This document shows positions 22,599-34,445 of a stretch of DNA of 64,000 nucleotides, piece after piece; the first letter of the stretch is position 1, and each line of letters opens with the position of its first letter. The translations under genes and the position numbers were made by a program. The stretch spans positions 982,001-1,046,000 of the forward strand of contig OZ023207.1 of assembly GCA_963995525.1 (NCBI GenBank), read 5' to 3'. Origin of the DNA: Escarpia spicata. Taxonomy: Eukaryota; Annelida; Polychaeta; Sabellida; Siboglinidae. The notes under the pieces are model-generated. The model was given only the letters and a program-made list of their open reading frames with translations. It ran no database searches and was not told where the DNA came from.

Positions 22599-23095
22599 AC
22601 ATACAAACTAGACCTTGATGCTAGCTGCTCTAACTTGAACGTCCTCTTCCCTGCCAACGTGATTTCACCCAATTCAAAATTTAGTTTTGCTTTATGCTTT
22701 GTGAGGAAATCCATCCCTAATATTAGTGCATGGTGACCCTCTAGTACATGAAAGTCTTGCTCAAAGCAGTCGCCAGATATATGAATTGAAAGCACCACTC
22801 TGTCCGTCACTCTGTGTGATTTTCCTCCCACACCAGTGACTTTTCCCAATTTTGGAGAAATGTGTTTTACCAGTTTCTTGGATACTTTGACCTGAAATGT
22901 TTCTAAAATGACCGAAATGTAGGCCGCACTGTCCATGAGAGCCTGACACGTGGATCCTCCTACTCTTACTGATAATAGGTTTTCCTGACATTGCTCGTCT
23001 GCTAAAGACAGGGTAAATTCAGCTGATTTGAAATTTTTACATTTGTTTAGTTTCTTTCTGATCTTCCTGTTGTGCCTGTTGGTTTTAACAGGCAC
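22577..23095 (-). pseudogene. Gypsy element 2: retroviral-type aspartic protease
   Basis: The 172-codon minus-strand frame contains the active site as ALMDSAAYISVI (usual form D-S/T-G-A, here D-S-A-A, so the Gly is changed while the catalytic Asp remains). Near residue 128 it has ALILGMDFL, matching the second conserved 'I-LG-DFL' motif. It has the expected length for a protease with flanks and sits between gag and RT. Family role: cutting the Gag-Pol polyprotein. The next frame overlaps its end by about 20 bp, consistent with a small frameshift. Confidence 0.8.
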
Positions 23096-23101
23096 ACCCT
23101 T

Positions 23102-24006
23102 TCATTGCCTAGGTCCTACCTGGCACTGGCTTCTAAAGTGACCATATTGGTGACATGTATGACATTGTCTTCCTACGGCCGGACAACCCTGATAGAAGGT
23201 ACTACACCACCTACCTGAACGACAACACGGCTGGTCCTGTTGATGTGATGTCCTCTGCGGGCGACTCGCAGTGTTTCCACGTGTCCAGCGTCCTGAGCCC
23301 AGTGGTGGTGACTCGAAGTGTACAGTTTGTCCAGACATCTGTGGTTGTCTCCCATAGTTTCCATTCATCGGTAGCCTAAGTCCAAAATTGCACGATGGCA
23401 ACTCATATTGTACTGTTCGTCTTCCTGTAGAACACTCTGGTGTGTGATGACGGCGTTCACTGTAGTGGTCCCTGGTATCCAGCTGGGCCACAATGCGTTC
23501 CTCGATTGCTGATGCCACTGTTGCAATCTGTTGCATCATGTCTACCTTCGGTGGAGCTGTCATAGCGCTCAACACTGCAGGGCATAGAAGGAGGTCTGTA
23601 CACTTTGTGGCTGCGACTGCTCCACGAATGGGGCCACAGTCTCATGCAGTCCACCCATGATGAGGCGCACCTTCTGTATCTCGGTCAGGTGCAGACCACG
23701 AGTGGCACTGAGCACAATGGCAGTAAAGTCTGCGATCGACTTATGGCTGTTGCTGGTGTTGGCATAAGTCCCGCTCTTGTCGCCAGAGTGCTTGCTGCGA
23801 TACCCGCAAGCAGGAAGCTGTGTCGCAGTGGTGGCGAGTTCTGCTTGACCACATCTTCCAGCGAGTGGTACAATGTCAGGGCAAGGCTGTTGTTCTTGCA
23901 GGTTTTGGAGTCTGGCGTATCGTTCAAAATGTTCCAACAAGCAGTCAGGCTCTGTGATGTTACCATCAAATGTTTGAACAGAATACCCTGGCCTAGGTGT
24001 TGACAC
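23102..24006 (-). pseudogene. Gypsy element 2: gag with CCHC zinc knuckle
   Basis: Minus strand, two frames. The first (24006-23569) starts MSTP and contains a gag-like 'FDG--TEPD-LLEHFERYA' region. The second (23575-23102) overlaps by seven bases in another frame and ends with CHTCHQYGHFRSQC, a perfect CX2CX4HX4C knuckle, just before the protease. A single frameshift near 23570 would account for the split. Gag packages the element RNA. About 230 bp separate the start from the 5' LTR piece, the place expected for a leader and primer-binding site. Confidence 0.75.
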
Positions 24007-24239
24007 AGCAGCATTTTTGATTTGATCTATGAGGGCAGTAAGTACCTATGCCTCTGTGGCAATACTGGCATTTTCCGAGTTGGTAGCCATCTTGTTTGCT
24101 GCGGTGTGTGATCGTGTTCGACTGGCCAGAACATCTGTCTCTTTACCCATAAAATAGTAGTTACATTTCCCAGAACTAGACTTTATACTAAAACACTAAA
24201 CTATAGATTTCCCCCCCCTACCCGGATTCTCAACCAAGT
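24007..24239 (-). other. Probable leader region of Gypsy element 2
   Basis: Lies between gag and the LTR piece. On the minus strand just after the LTR edge is TTGGTTGAGAATCCGGG; TGG near an LTR edge is typical of a tRNA primer-binding site, but I cannot assign the tRNA. Confidence 0.35.
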
Positions 24240-24424
24240 TATCGTAGCAGTCCCCGCTAGATAAAGGGGGAGATACCAGTTAAATTAACTTACAACAAGA
24301 TCAAGTAAACTAGAATCAATATTTATTATACTCTCTATCTCTTACCCTGCAGGTTCTCGCTCCTGCCTACCAACAACCTAATTTTCCCTCTACTACAATT
24401 ATCTACATCTAAACTAGCCTGTCT
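24240..24424 (-). repeat. LTR piece, 5' side of Gypsy element 2
   Basis: Matches 20429-20726 in the same orientation, with few substitutions outside the microsatellite of the other copy. The LTR may extend to higher coordinates, but the other copy lacks that part, so the outer edge cannot be set. Confidence 0.7.
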
Positions 24425-25204
24425 ATGGAATTTCAATCAACCAATGGGGGGCTTCATCTTCCCAGCCAAGTACACCCAAAGACAAAGCCATCTACTAGAT
24501 TACAGATAATTAATAACATGTGGTTTCTCCAAGACTTCAACATCCCTTAGAGAAATGTGATTACCATTCTTATCTGAGAGGGCAAGCCTGGCAATGGCTA
24601 CTGTTGGTTTCAGCCCTGCCTCCTGCATGTTATGTCATTTAAGTCATCACCCATCCCTCTAGCATATAATCACTAATGTTCATTTACAACCTACTCAATT
24701 ATTCATTCATAACCTAATTAATATAATGAGCCCTACCACACTAAGACAATATCTAGTGTTCTAACTGATTATTGCTATACAGGTTTTATTAATATTAATT
24801 GAAATAATGAAAACTGTTTTAGGCATATTAGGCATATTACAATATGAAAGAATAAAGCAGCCAAAAAGTTTGCATAGCTTTGTTATTAATATGAAACAGA
24901 ATAATTACATAGTTATCCATCCTGGTACATGGCACCTCAGTAGATATGTCACATCTTAACATTTGTCACAGTTTCACACAACTTTCACAAGACACACTAA
25001 CAGGTGTTCACAAATGTTGGTAGCAGGTCAAAAGCTTGGCTACTTTCTCTTGGGACTGAGGGCAGGACTAATTCAATTGATCTATTCAGCAATTGGAGGA
25101 TGCATGCCACTCAGAATGTTGGGCGTTGTCTTAGTTGATTAGTTGAGCTCATTGACCATTTTGGAATTAGTGGTGGCTCTGATAGTTTATAGACTGTAGT
25201 TGAC
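24425..25204. other. Unique stretch, possibly remaining LTR then flank
   Basis: No gene recognised. The first part may be the outer LTR region of Gypsy element 2. Confidence 0.4.
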
Positions 25205-26445
25205 AGTCAAACGATATTCTTGTTGCATGTGATGAACATTAGTGCCTCAAACTTTGATTCAGTCAGGCGGCAGCTAAAAAGCCTCTCTACATGTGCTGAG
25301 GTAGCAGGAATTGTCAGGTACTTCTGAGACAGGTGGGACAGGATGGGCAGACGGACTGATCTTGTATGTTAGTATTCAATTGGATCTTCGTTCTCAGTAA
25401 CACACGGTAGGGACAAATATGTTTCGATCTCCTCAGCTGTGCTTGAAGTGGATGATGGTATGGCCTCCTGGACTCCCATGAAGCCGAACAGCTTGCACCG
25501 TTTGGTTGGTGGAGAAGAGGCAGATGATCCTGGCTGGGATTGAGCAGATGATACTGGAGGAGGAGTCAATATATTTGCAGCAGCAAGGAAAGATGTCCTC
25601 TGCTTCTGTGCCTCGCACGCATCCTTGCACCAGGCCAACTTGAAGCGGGTGTCCAATGTGGCAGCCAACTAGAAGGATGTATGTTCCTTACAGACAGACA
25701 GGCGGTGCTCAATGGACTTCTACAGTGATTCTGCCATCTTACAGTTGAACTTTGCTTTGATCTGCACCAGCTGAGACCTGAGTCCACGCACACTAGGGAC
25801 ACTAAGCTGGCTGTCACTACTTTGTCACCCTTTGTAAAGTATATTGCTGCTTTAAAGGGAGCAAGGATTTCACAAAGTTCTTCCATCAGAATCATATCAT
25901 GGTGTGTCAGCTTGTGCACAGTGTCTAGTTGGTCCAACTTCTGATGGATCCGCAGTTCAGACCGTATCATGGTGATCTTGGAACTTCATCTAGTTACATT
26001 GGCTGCCTACAACTTCCGGTGGCCTTCCTTCAAGCAGTTCAGTGTTGACTGTCGACTTACAAGCAAGAGACCCAATGTTGGAAGCCTTTGTGATCACACT
26101 ACGTAGAGCACCAGCTGCCTTCATCCCATCATTCTCGACAAGCAGAGTAGTGTGAACAAAACAACCATCATGCTGGGGGAGGTAGACAAACACATCCCTG
26201 GACACGTCATCATCTAACTCTGTGTCACTGTCCTCAGTATCCGTAGTGTCGTCACTGTCACTAGGGTTGTAGGAGTTGTAGCCTGGGAGTTTATTTGCCC
26301 TCACCATGTTTGATGCGTTGTCTGATACAATGAATGCGTCTGTCTGGCTTTTATGGGCTCTTAAGAATGTCAGTAAAATGGCCCCTCGACTCATAGGCTT
26401 GTGTGAACTGGCTTCAAAGGACCACTGAATCCCTTTAGCCAAACA
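25205..26445 (-). pseudogene. hAT transposase of the ZBED type, broken
   Basis: Minus strand, several frames. In order: a catalytic-core segment with FIVSDNASNM and an acidic loop, then a Cys-Phe-Val-His-Thr motif, KAS and KST stretches; TR[stop]SSKITMIRS, where a stop stands in place of the usual Trp; an alpha-helical part around residues 'HKLTHHDMILMEELCEILAPFK'-like in composition; MAATLDTRFKLAW; and the C-terminal dimerisation region YLTIPATSAHVERLFSC. These follow the order of hAT transposases, which cut and paste DNA and leave 8-bp duplications. At least two frameshifts and two stops make it inactive. The 5' end runs into a 93-bp array, and a BED finger lies 2.2 kb further upstream. Confidence 0.85.
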
Positions 26446-26965
26446 GCAGTCACACTGTCCCGGTATCTAACAAGGCTTGTGTGGACAGTTGACAGGAGAA
26501 CTGACTTCAAAGGACCACTGAATCCCTTTAGCCATACAGCAGTCACACTGTCCCAGTATCTAACAAGGCTAGTGTGGACAGTTGGCAGGAGAACTGACTT
26601 CAAAGGACCACTGAATCCCTTTAGCCATACAGCAGTCACACTGTCCCAGTATCTAACAAGGCTTGTGTGGACAGTTGACAGGAGAACTGACTTCAAAGGA
26701 CCACTGAATCCCTTTAGCCATACAGCAGTCCCACTGTCCCAGTATCTAACAAGGCTTGTGTGGACAGTTGACAGGAGAACTGGCTTCAAAGGACCACTGA
26801 ATCCCTTTAGCCATACAGCAGTCACACTGTCCCAGTATCTAACAAGGCTTGTGTGGACAGTTGGCAGGAGAACTGACTTCAAAGGACCACTGAGTCCCTT
26901 TAGCCATACAGCAGTCACACTGTCCCAGTATCTAACAAGGCTTGTGTGGACAGTTGGCAGGAGAA
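26405..26965 (-). repeat. Minisatellite, 93-bp unit, about 6 copies, in the hAT coding region
   Basis: GGCTTGTGTGGACAG recurs at 26474 and 26567, a 93-bp period (31 codons). On the minus strand the unit stays open and reads SVTAVWLKG, then GPLKSVLLSTVHTS, which resembles the hAT stretch just before the DNA-binding core ('TA-W-----LKS-VL-T'). Both strands are open because the unit is a multiple of three. Confidence 0.92.
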
Positions 26966-26989
26966 CTGTCTAACATGCAGACCTGGGTT

Positions 26990-27190
26990 AAATTCTTAAT
27001 TGAATTGGATTTGAATTGATCACAAGTTCACAACAATGCATGAATTTGAAATGAATTGGAATTGAATTGATCACAAAATTGCATAAATTTGAAATTGAAT
27101 TGGAATTGATTTGATTACAAAAATGTACGAATTGAAATCAAATGAATCAAAACAGATTGAATTGGAATTGAATCCCGCAAAACAAAATGG
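26990..27190. repeat. Degenerate GAATTGAATTG simple repeat
   Basis: Loose repetition of GAATTG, GATCACAA and AAATTGAATTGG words. No fixed period. Confidence 0.6.
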
Positions 27191-28181
27191 ATTGAATTAA
27201 CTAATCGTAACAGAAAATAAATTTACTATGTTTTTCTACAAACTACAAAATATATATTAATTTTTTATGTTTTTGGATGTGTATTTTTGGTTATAGACCA
27301 AAATAAAGCAACCAACATTAAAACTACCAGTATTTATATGCACGAAAGGATTTGTCACCAGACAAAACATGACCTGCAATTCTTTGTCTAGCAGTTCTCT
27401 GGTCTCTCAGTCCCTATGTACCCCATTTTTACTAGCAGCATGGAACAGAGCTGTCAAGTGCTAATTGACCACCAGAGAGGGCAGAGACCAACATTAGTGT
27501 TTGCTGATGGAGTTAGTTAGCCTTTGCCAATGTCCAGAGTTCTGCATCCCCTTTCTTCCAGCTTCAAGTTGATACTAAAGCCTACCAAACTTTATTATAA
27601 TCAAATTGATGTGATTGAAATTTGTATGTTGTTCATTAGTAATAGAAAAGTAATATCTAGGTAAAGTACTATTACATTGTTTCCTATTACAAATACATTG
27701 TGTTTTGTTCAACCTATTACTATTACATACATTTGAATATTTGTAATCGTTACTACTACATATTACTATTACCCCAGACCTGAATTCCCTACATGCCTGA
27801 TGACAACAATCAATGACATACATAAAACATACCTACATGGTAATGGAATTACATTTAAAACAGCACCCATATCATCTTATAAATTTACACAACGGTCTCA
27901 CAAGAAGATGTAATTGAAACAGTTCATTCATAATGAATGATGTGTACCAAAATATAAAAAAACAATTTGTCATTATCTGGCTTAGGATTAAGTTATTACT
28001 TAAATACACATAAATTGCAGTCATCAGTGTTTTCCATGTTACATTTGGAGCATAGCTGAGCGGGATGAATATGTGCCTTCATAACCCCACTTGGACATAA
28101 CCCCACTGGCCAAAATCAAATACCCGGGTATAATTATTAACATCAATCACTAATAAAACTTATATGTTTTTCATAATGTGT
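27191..28181. other. Unique stretch with TAATAG-rich segment
   Basis: No gene. At 27600-27780 repeated TAATAGAAAAGTAATA and ACTATTACA words resemble those at 32150-32220. A small minus-strand frame there is a by-product. Confidence 0.45.
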
Positions 28182-28432
28182 ATTATTTGTGTCTTCTAAG
28201 CAAATATTGTAGTAAATAAAAACATGATACCTTTATCACAAATTACATCACATTCTTAAAACATTCAACTAATGCCATATTCCACTTTGTGTCTTTTCAG
28301 CAAATATTGTAGTAAATAAAAACATGATACATTTATCACAAATTACATCACATTCTTAAAACATTCAACTAATGCCATATTCCACTTTGTGTCTTTTCAG
28401 CAAATATTGTAGTAAGTAAAAACGATGCATTT
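28182..28432. repeat. 100-bp tandem repeat, about 2.5 copies
   Basis: GTCTTTTCAGCAAATATTG-type phrase at 28191, 28291 and 28391. Two copies carry TTTTCAG, resembling an acceptor site; no open exon follows. Confidence 0.88.
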
Positions 28433-28628
28433 ATCTCAAATTCAGGTCTGAACAAAATTCTAGTCACTTTCTTCCAACAAATTCCCTTAACTGTCTTTCT
28501 GCTTTGTGCTTCATATAGTGTTAGTTGTATCTAGTAATGTATTTATAAAAAGGTAGTTCTGATCAGTTTATTCAAACATCTACAAAGTACACCCATTACT
28601 GACCACTAGGTTGTAAATGCCCAAGTGG

Positions 28629-28860
28629 TCAGCCTACGGGTGGTGTATGCATAACTGCCCAGATCACCAACTGCCCATATGGTACACATACAATCTCATA
28701 CAGATTACGTACCTGGAGGTGTTTCAGGAGGTTGGAGGTGGTCTTGCTGGTTGCCGATATATAGATAGCACAGTACTTGCAGTTGGCTTTAAAGACGTTG
28801 TCAGTGCATTCTGGCATCCCAAAATGAGTATACGCAGCGGATGACTTGGCAGGCGATGCC
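28629..28860 (-). pseudogene. BED-type zinc finger, probable N-terminus of the hAT/ZBED transposase
   Basis: The minus-strand frame contains NCKYCAIYISATSKTTSNLL followed by KHLQ. This matches the BED finger (C-x2-C, then a 'TS-L--HL' helix with His), with an aromatic residue upstream as in the family. BED fingers bind DNA in ZBED proteins and hAT transposases. Same strand and correct order relative to the transposase core at 25205-26445, with about 2.2 kb between them occupied by the 93-bp array, simple repeats and unique sequence. One element with an intron or insertions is likely. Confidence 0.65.
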
Positions 28861-29214
28861 CTTTTACTAAATACTTGTGTCTTAAGAGATAGCTTTATTA
28901 GACAGATAGCAGATCACAATATGTCGCATAGACAGTTGGAATTGAAATAAACTCCACTTCTTAGCTCTGAAGTATTTATAGTGAAACATCAACTTGCCCT
29001 ATTAAACTGCTGGTTTAGTGGTCCTAGCTCCAGTCCCAGGTACTGTGCATACAATGACTGAGCCACTGGTGAAACAATGGGAAAAGATCAGTGGGATCAT
29101 AGGATTATAAATCCATGGCTTCAGATAAAACTGCTCAATGACAAAATGTAGGAGTAGCAAACCAATTACTCCACTGTGTTGTGTTGGGGTGACAGGCCAC
29201 CTATGGCCTACATA
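28861..29214. other. Unique spacer, nothing recognised
   Basis: No motif or repeat that I can support. Confidence 0.45.
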
Positions 29215-29237
29215 CACACGCACACATGCACACAAGT

Positions 29238-29278
<41 letters not shown>

Positions 29279-29312
29279 CATACACGCACAAACACACACA
29301 AGCAAGCACACC
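29215..29312. repeat. CACG/CACA microsatellite
   Basis: A pure CACG run lies at about 29240-29278, flanked by CACA-type repeats. Open frames on both strands are artefacts. Confidence 0.95.
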
Positions 29313-29644
29313 AATTACAATTGTGTATTTAGAGCAGCAGGGGGGGGGGACAAAACACGGTTTCAGAATGAAATACAAATATGTTGCATTTTAAAATTTC
29401 AAATACCCTCTAAAATGTCAAATACAAATACACATGATGAAATAAATTGCAATAATCAAATTAAAAAAACAGAGTGTCAGATTCAAATATGCTATACATA
29501 TCAGATAGGTCAAACACAGAATACAATGATGAACTGAGACAGGTTTACCCTTAGACAGAGTAGTCAGGGATTTAGCAGCTGACCAGCCAGTCAGGAGGTA
29601 GGAGCCATGACCAGTCATTCACACCATACTAACAGTGCAAACAG
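29313..29644. other. Unique spacer with a G run
   Basis: A run of nine G lies near 29340. No gene recognised. Confidence 0.45.
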
Positions 29645-32095
29645 TACAGGTGCCATGGCTTCTAAAATTACAAAACAAGGTGGTAGAGGAGGCTTATTTA
29701 CTGCAGTGCTTCCCAGAGCCTGTCAGTATAATAACTTTGTACTACAACAGTACAGGTGCCATGGCTTCTAAAATTACAAAACAAGGTGGTAGAGGAGGCT
29801 TATTTACTGCAGTGCTTCCCAGAGCCTGTCACTATAATAACTTTGTACTACAACAGTACAGGTGCCATGGCTTCTAAAATTACAAAACAAGGTGGTAGAG
29901 GAGGCTTATTTACTGCAGTGCTTCCCAGAGCCCGTCAGTATAATAACTTTGTACTACAACAGTACAGGTGCCATGGCTTCTAAAATTACAAAGCAAGGTG
30001 GTAGAGGAGACTTATTTACTGCAGTGCTTCCCAGAGCCTGTCAGTATAATAACTTTGTACTACAACAGTACAGGTGGCATGGCTTCTAAAATTACAAAAC
30101 AAGGTGGTAGGGGAGGCTTATTTACTGCAGTGCTTTCCAGAGCCTGTCACTATAATAACTTTGTACTACAACAGTACAGGTGGCATGGCTTCTAAAATTA
30201 CAAAACAAGGTGGTAGGGGAGGCTTATTTACTGCAGTGCTTTCCAGGGCCTGTCAGTATAATAACTTTGTACTACAACAGTACAGGTGGCATGGCTTCTA
30301 AAATTACAAAACAAGGTGGTAGAAGAGACTTATTTACTGCAGTGCTTCCCAGAGCCTGTCAGTATAATAACTTTGTACTACAACAGTACAGGTGGCATGG
30401 CTTCTAAAATTACAAAACAAGGTGGTAGAAGAGACTTATTTACTGCAGTGCTTCCCAGAGCCTGTCAGTATAATAACTTTGTACTACAACAGTACAGGTG
30501 GCATGGCTTCTAAAATTACAAAACAAGGTGGTAGAAGAGGCTTATTTACTGCAGTGCTTCCCAGAGCCTGTCAGTATAATAACTTTGTACTACAACAGTA
30601 CAGGTGGCATGGCTTCTAAAATTACAAAACAAGGTGGTAGAAGAGACTTATTTACTGCAGTGCTTCCCAGAGCCTGTCAGTATAATAACTTTGTACTACA
30701 ACAGTACAGGTGGCATGGCTTCTAAAATTACAAAACAAGGTGGTAGGGGAGACTTATTTACTGCAGTGCTTCCCAGAGCCTGTCAGTATAATAACTTTGT
30801 ACTACAACAGTACAGGTGGCATGGCTTCTAAAATTACAAAACAAGGTGGTAGGGGAGGCTTATTTACTGCAGTGCTTTCCAGAGCCTGTCAGTATAATAA
30901 CTTTGTACTACAACAGTACAGGTGGCATGGCTTCTAAAATTACAAAACAAGGTGGTAGAAGAGACTTATTTACTGCAGTGCTTCCCAGAGCCTGTCAGTA
31001 TAATAACTTTGTACTACAACAGTACAGGTGGCATGGCTTCTAAAATTACAAAACAAGGTGGTAGAAGAGACTTATTTACTGCAGTGCTTCCCAGAGCCTG
31101 TCAGTATAATAACTTTGTACTACAACAGTACAGGTGGCATGGCTTCTAAAATTACAAAACAAGGTGGTAGAAGAGGCTTATTTACTGCAGTGCTTCCAGA
31201 GCCTGTCAGTATAATAACTTTGTACTACAACAGTACAGGTGGCATGGCTTCTAAAATTACAAAACAAGGTGGTAGAAGAGACTTATTTACTGCAGTGCTT
31301 CCCAGAGCCTGTCAGTATAATAACTTTGTACTACAACAGTACAGGTGGCATGGCTTCTAAAATTACAAAACAAGGTGGTAGGGGAGACTTATTTACTGCA
31401 GTGCTTCCCAGAGCCTGTCAGCTAGTATAATAACTTTGTACTACAACAGTACAGGTGGCATGGCTTCTAAAATTACAAAGCAAGGTGGTAGGGGAGACTT
31501 ATTTACTGCAGTGCTTTCCAGAGCCTGTCAGTATAATAACTTTGTACTACAACAGTACAGGTGGCATGGCTTCTAAAATTACAAAACAAGGTGGTAGGGG
31601 AGGCTTATTTACTGCAGTGCTTTCCAGAGCCTGTCAGTATAATAACTTTGTACTACAACAGTACAGGTGGCATGGCTTCTAAAATTACAAAACAAGGTGG
31701 TAGAAGAGGCTTATTTACTGCAGTGCTTCCCAGAGCCTGTCAGTATAATAACTTTGTACTACAACAGTACAGGTGGCATGGCTTCTAAAATTACAAAACA
31801 AGGTGGTAGAAGAGACTTATTTACTGCAGTGCTTCCCAGAGCCTGTCAGTATAATAACTTTGTACTACAACAGTACAGGTGGCATGGCTTCTAAAATTAC
31901 AAAACAAGGTGGTAGGGGAGACTTATTTACTGCAGTGCTTCCCAGAGCCTGTCAGCTAGTATAATAACTTTGTACTACAACAGTACAGGTGGCATGGCTT
32001 CTAAAATTACAAAGCAAGGTGGTAGGGGAGACTTATTTACTGCAGTGCTTCCCAGATCCTGTCAGTATAATAACTTTGTACTATGACAGTACAGT
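29645..32095. repeat. Minisatellite, 106-bp unit, about 23 copies
   Basis: ATGGCTTCTAAAATTACAAA recurs every 106 bp. A short frame starting at ATGGCT is open for about 38 codons in each unit and then stops; because 106 is not a multiple of three, repeated 75-codon frames appear. A 4-base insertion (GCTA before GTATAATAAC) occurs twice, at 31421 and 31955, 534 bp apart, showing that a block of five units was duplicated. Early units read CAGGTGCCATGG, later ones CAGGTGGCATGG. Confidence 0.97.
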
Positions 32096-32274
32096 ACAGC
32101 TTCTCTGGGGAGAGAAGGTATTAACTAGGGAAATCTAACTTAATTTTTATGTAACTGAAATGCTCAATTGTAATAGAAAGGTAATAGCTCAATTACTATT
32201 ACATTTATTAGATTATTTCTGGTATGTAGCCATTTCTATCTGTCTAATCTATCTACTTGCATTGTAAGTATGAA
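32096..32274. other. Spacer with TAATAG words
   Basis: Contains AAAGGTAATAGCTC and ATTACTATTAC, similar to 27600-27780. Confidence 0.4.
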
Positions 32275-32634
32275 AAAAAATGTAATCATGATTACGATTA
32301 CTTTGGCAATGTAATCGAGTACGATTATGATTATTTGGCTTTTGTGACCAATGTAATCGAGTACGAGTACTCAAAAAGTAGCCCATGATTACCACGAGTA
32401 CGATTACCCCGAGTACGATTACCATGAGTACGATTACCATGAGTACGATTACCCCGAGTACGATTACCACGAGTATGATTACCCTGAGTACAATTACCCC
32501 GAGTACGATTACCCCGAGTACGATTACCACGAGTACGATTACCCCGAGTACGATTACCCCGAGTACGATTACCCCGAGTACGATTACCCCGAGTACGAGT
32601 ACCCCGAGTACGATTACCCCATCTCTGGCTCCAA
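32275..32634. repeat. 15-bp minisatellite (GAGTACGATTACCCC) with GTAATC-rich leader
   Basis: Leader words GTAATCATGATTACG at 32280, then about 16 units of 15 bp from 32394 to about 32620. The end reads CCCCATCTCTGGCTCC, the reverse complement of the start of the similar stretch at 20157. Open frames are due to the 15-bp period. Confidence 0.9.
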
Positions 32635-33659
32635 GGTAGGGTTAGTGGTGGACTTCCTCTCACAAATCAATAACTCTCACAAAATAATAATTAATCATTT
32701 GTGTAGCATATTGTAGTGATTTCAAACTAAAACCACTCTTTTACACACGTTGCTACAGGTTTCAATGCGATTATATTATTTTATATATACCTCAAAGTGT
32801 GTAAATCTATGTTTACTCAGGAAATCAATAGAATTACTATAAAATGACTATAAGGTATTTTAACAACTTTATTATACACTTCATTGAATCAGTGTGGGTT
32901 TATTTAAACAGATATGTTATTAATTGTTATTTGTTAATTAATGCATTTAAGTAAATTAATTAATATTTCCAGAATGTAGTTTAATTAACTTTACTACAAA
33001 CAAATTGTAATTTAATTGACTAATTCCCATTTAACTCTCAATTAAATGTTCATTTAAAATTGGCTGCTAATGAGTATTCCATGTCCATGTTACGTGTAGG
33101 TATGTCCTCCTGTTTCTTACACAAAATGGTCATATCTTTATGTAATCTGCATAATGTAATAATTATTTTTAATTCAATTAAAGTCAACATAATTGAACAA
33201 TATGATTAATTAATTAATTGTAATTTGCCTGTTGTGTGATGTTGATTGGTTAACTTCTGAGTTAATTTGCCTACTATCTGCATTGCACAGTGAAATTAAC
33301 TATGTTCTGTTACACATCTACTTTTATTAATTAATATTTACAGAAACTCAACTTTAATTCAATAGTTTTACTAAACATGTTAACGTGTTTTTATTAATTA
33401 CAATATGAGTCATTTAGGAATTTGATCAGCAATTTTAACAACACATAATGTAATTATTGCTGTTAATAGAAATACAGTTAAAGGGAATAAAAACACCTAT
33501 TGCTTGAATTCATGTTATATTACATCCTACTATCTATTTCCACGTCCACCAAGCCAAAAAATAAAAAATTCAATGAATTAGAAATTCCACTTTTTATGCT
33601 GTGCATCTGGACATTTTCGAATATGCATATTTTTGGCGCGCTTTTCGGGATGCTGAGAT
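32635..33659. other. AT-rich stretch with TTAATTAA-type words
   Basis: No gene. Parts (32930-33060 and 33220-33400) resemble 35280-35540 on the other side of the inverted repeat, in direct orientation but strongly diverged. Confidence 0.45.
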
Positions 33660-34349
33660 GTGACGTCACTTATGACTCAAACTCGCATCAGGCCGACCCT
33701 TTCCATGCATTCAGAGCATGTTTACAAGTATAGCTTTTGGGTCGAAACGAGCGTCAGAATTAGTTATTGTGCAATATTCCAATGTAATACAAACCTGAGT
33801 CATTATAGAGGAACAAGCAGTTATCTTACGGTTCCACATGAATCACATTTTATTCAAAACAACGAATGCCAATGGGCCTACAAGTCGACTAGCTTTCGCC
33901 GAACTTGGGCTCGTCTTCAGAATAATTATATCGAATGCAACCAACAGGAGATAATCTACACCAATAAACATACATAGCAAGCATATATTGTATCCAGCTA
34001 CAGAAAGTAACGTGCATAATCTCATAATATCACTAGAATATCGATATATGAAGGAGTTGTACAGTTTATCATAACAACTTAATTCAGTCAGAGAGTTTAC
34101 GCTGGCGCCGCTAGCTCAGTGGGTAGGCGCGTTGGTTTCTTGTCACTTATTTTACAATCGGGCGATGCCGGTTCAATCCTGACACCATGCAAACCATTGA
34201 TTTTCTTTACACTTTTTTTGTTTATGTTTTCATTTTATACTATAATGCACTGTTTGTAAATAATTTTCATTTTTGTAGTAATTATTTCTTCGCCACAAAA
34301 ATGAAATTACGGTCATTATATAACAATGTTTCTACGTTTTATTTATCCA
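33660..34349 (+). repeat. Left arm of a 1.4-kb inverted repeat
   Basis: From GTGACGTCACTTATGAC to TTTTATTTATCCA, this arm matches the reverse complement of 34446-35084 over almost its whole length. It has about 85 extra bases near 33845-33930 and scattered substitutions. The centre (34350-34445) is about 95 bp of unpaired AT-rich sequence. Confidence 0.9.
34105..34187 (+). ncRNA. tRNA-like sequence in the left arm (probable SINE head or tRNA pseudogene)
   Basis: Box A (TAGCTCAGTGGGTAGGCGCG) and box B (GGTTCAATCC) of a pol III promoter are present with roughly normal spacing, and a T run follows at 34204-34220. The acceptor ends do not pair well (GCGCCGC against ACCATGC), so it is not a functional tRNA by eye. 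A tRNA-derived retroposon head captured in the foldback element is the better reading. Confidence 0.6.
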
Positions 34350-34445
34350 AACAAATATAATGTAATGGATATATAATTTATTAATTGTACATATGTTGTA
34401 TGGTAATATTGTAATTATATATGTGAAAACAGAGTGTGATCTGTC

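Noticed and set aside
23155..24003. Plus-strand frames over the Gypsy gag
   Set aside because: The minus strand carries the gag motifs and zinc knuckle; the plus frames are shadows.
29635..31964. Series of identical 63-110 codon frames
   Set aside because: Same short frame repeated by the 106-bp array; no recognisable protein.
34105..34187. Functional tRNA gene
   Set aside because: Boxes A and B are good, but the acceptor stem does not pair and the sequence lies in a duplicated inverted repeat.
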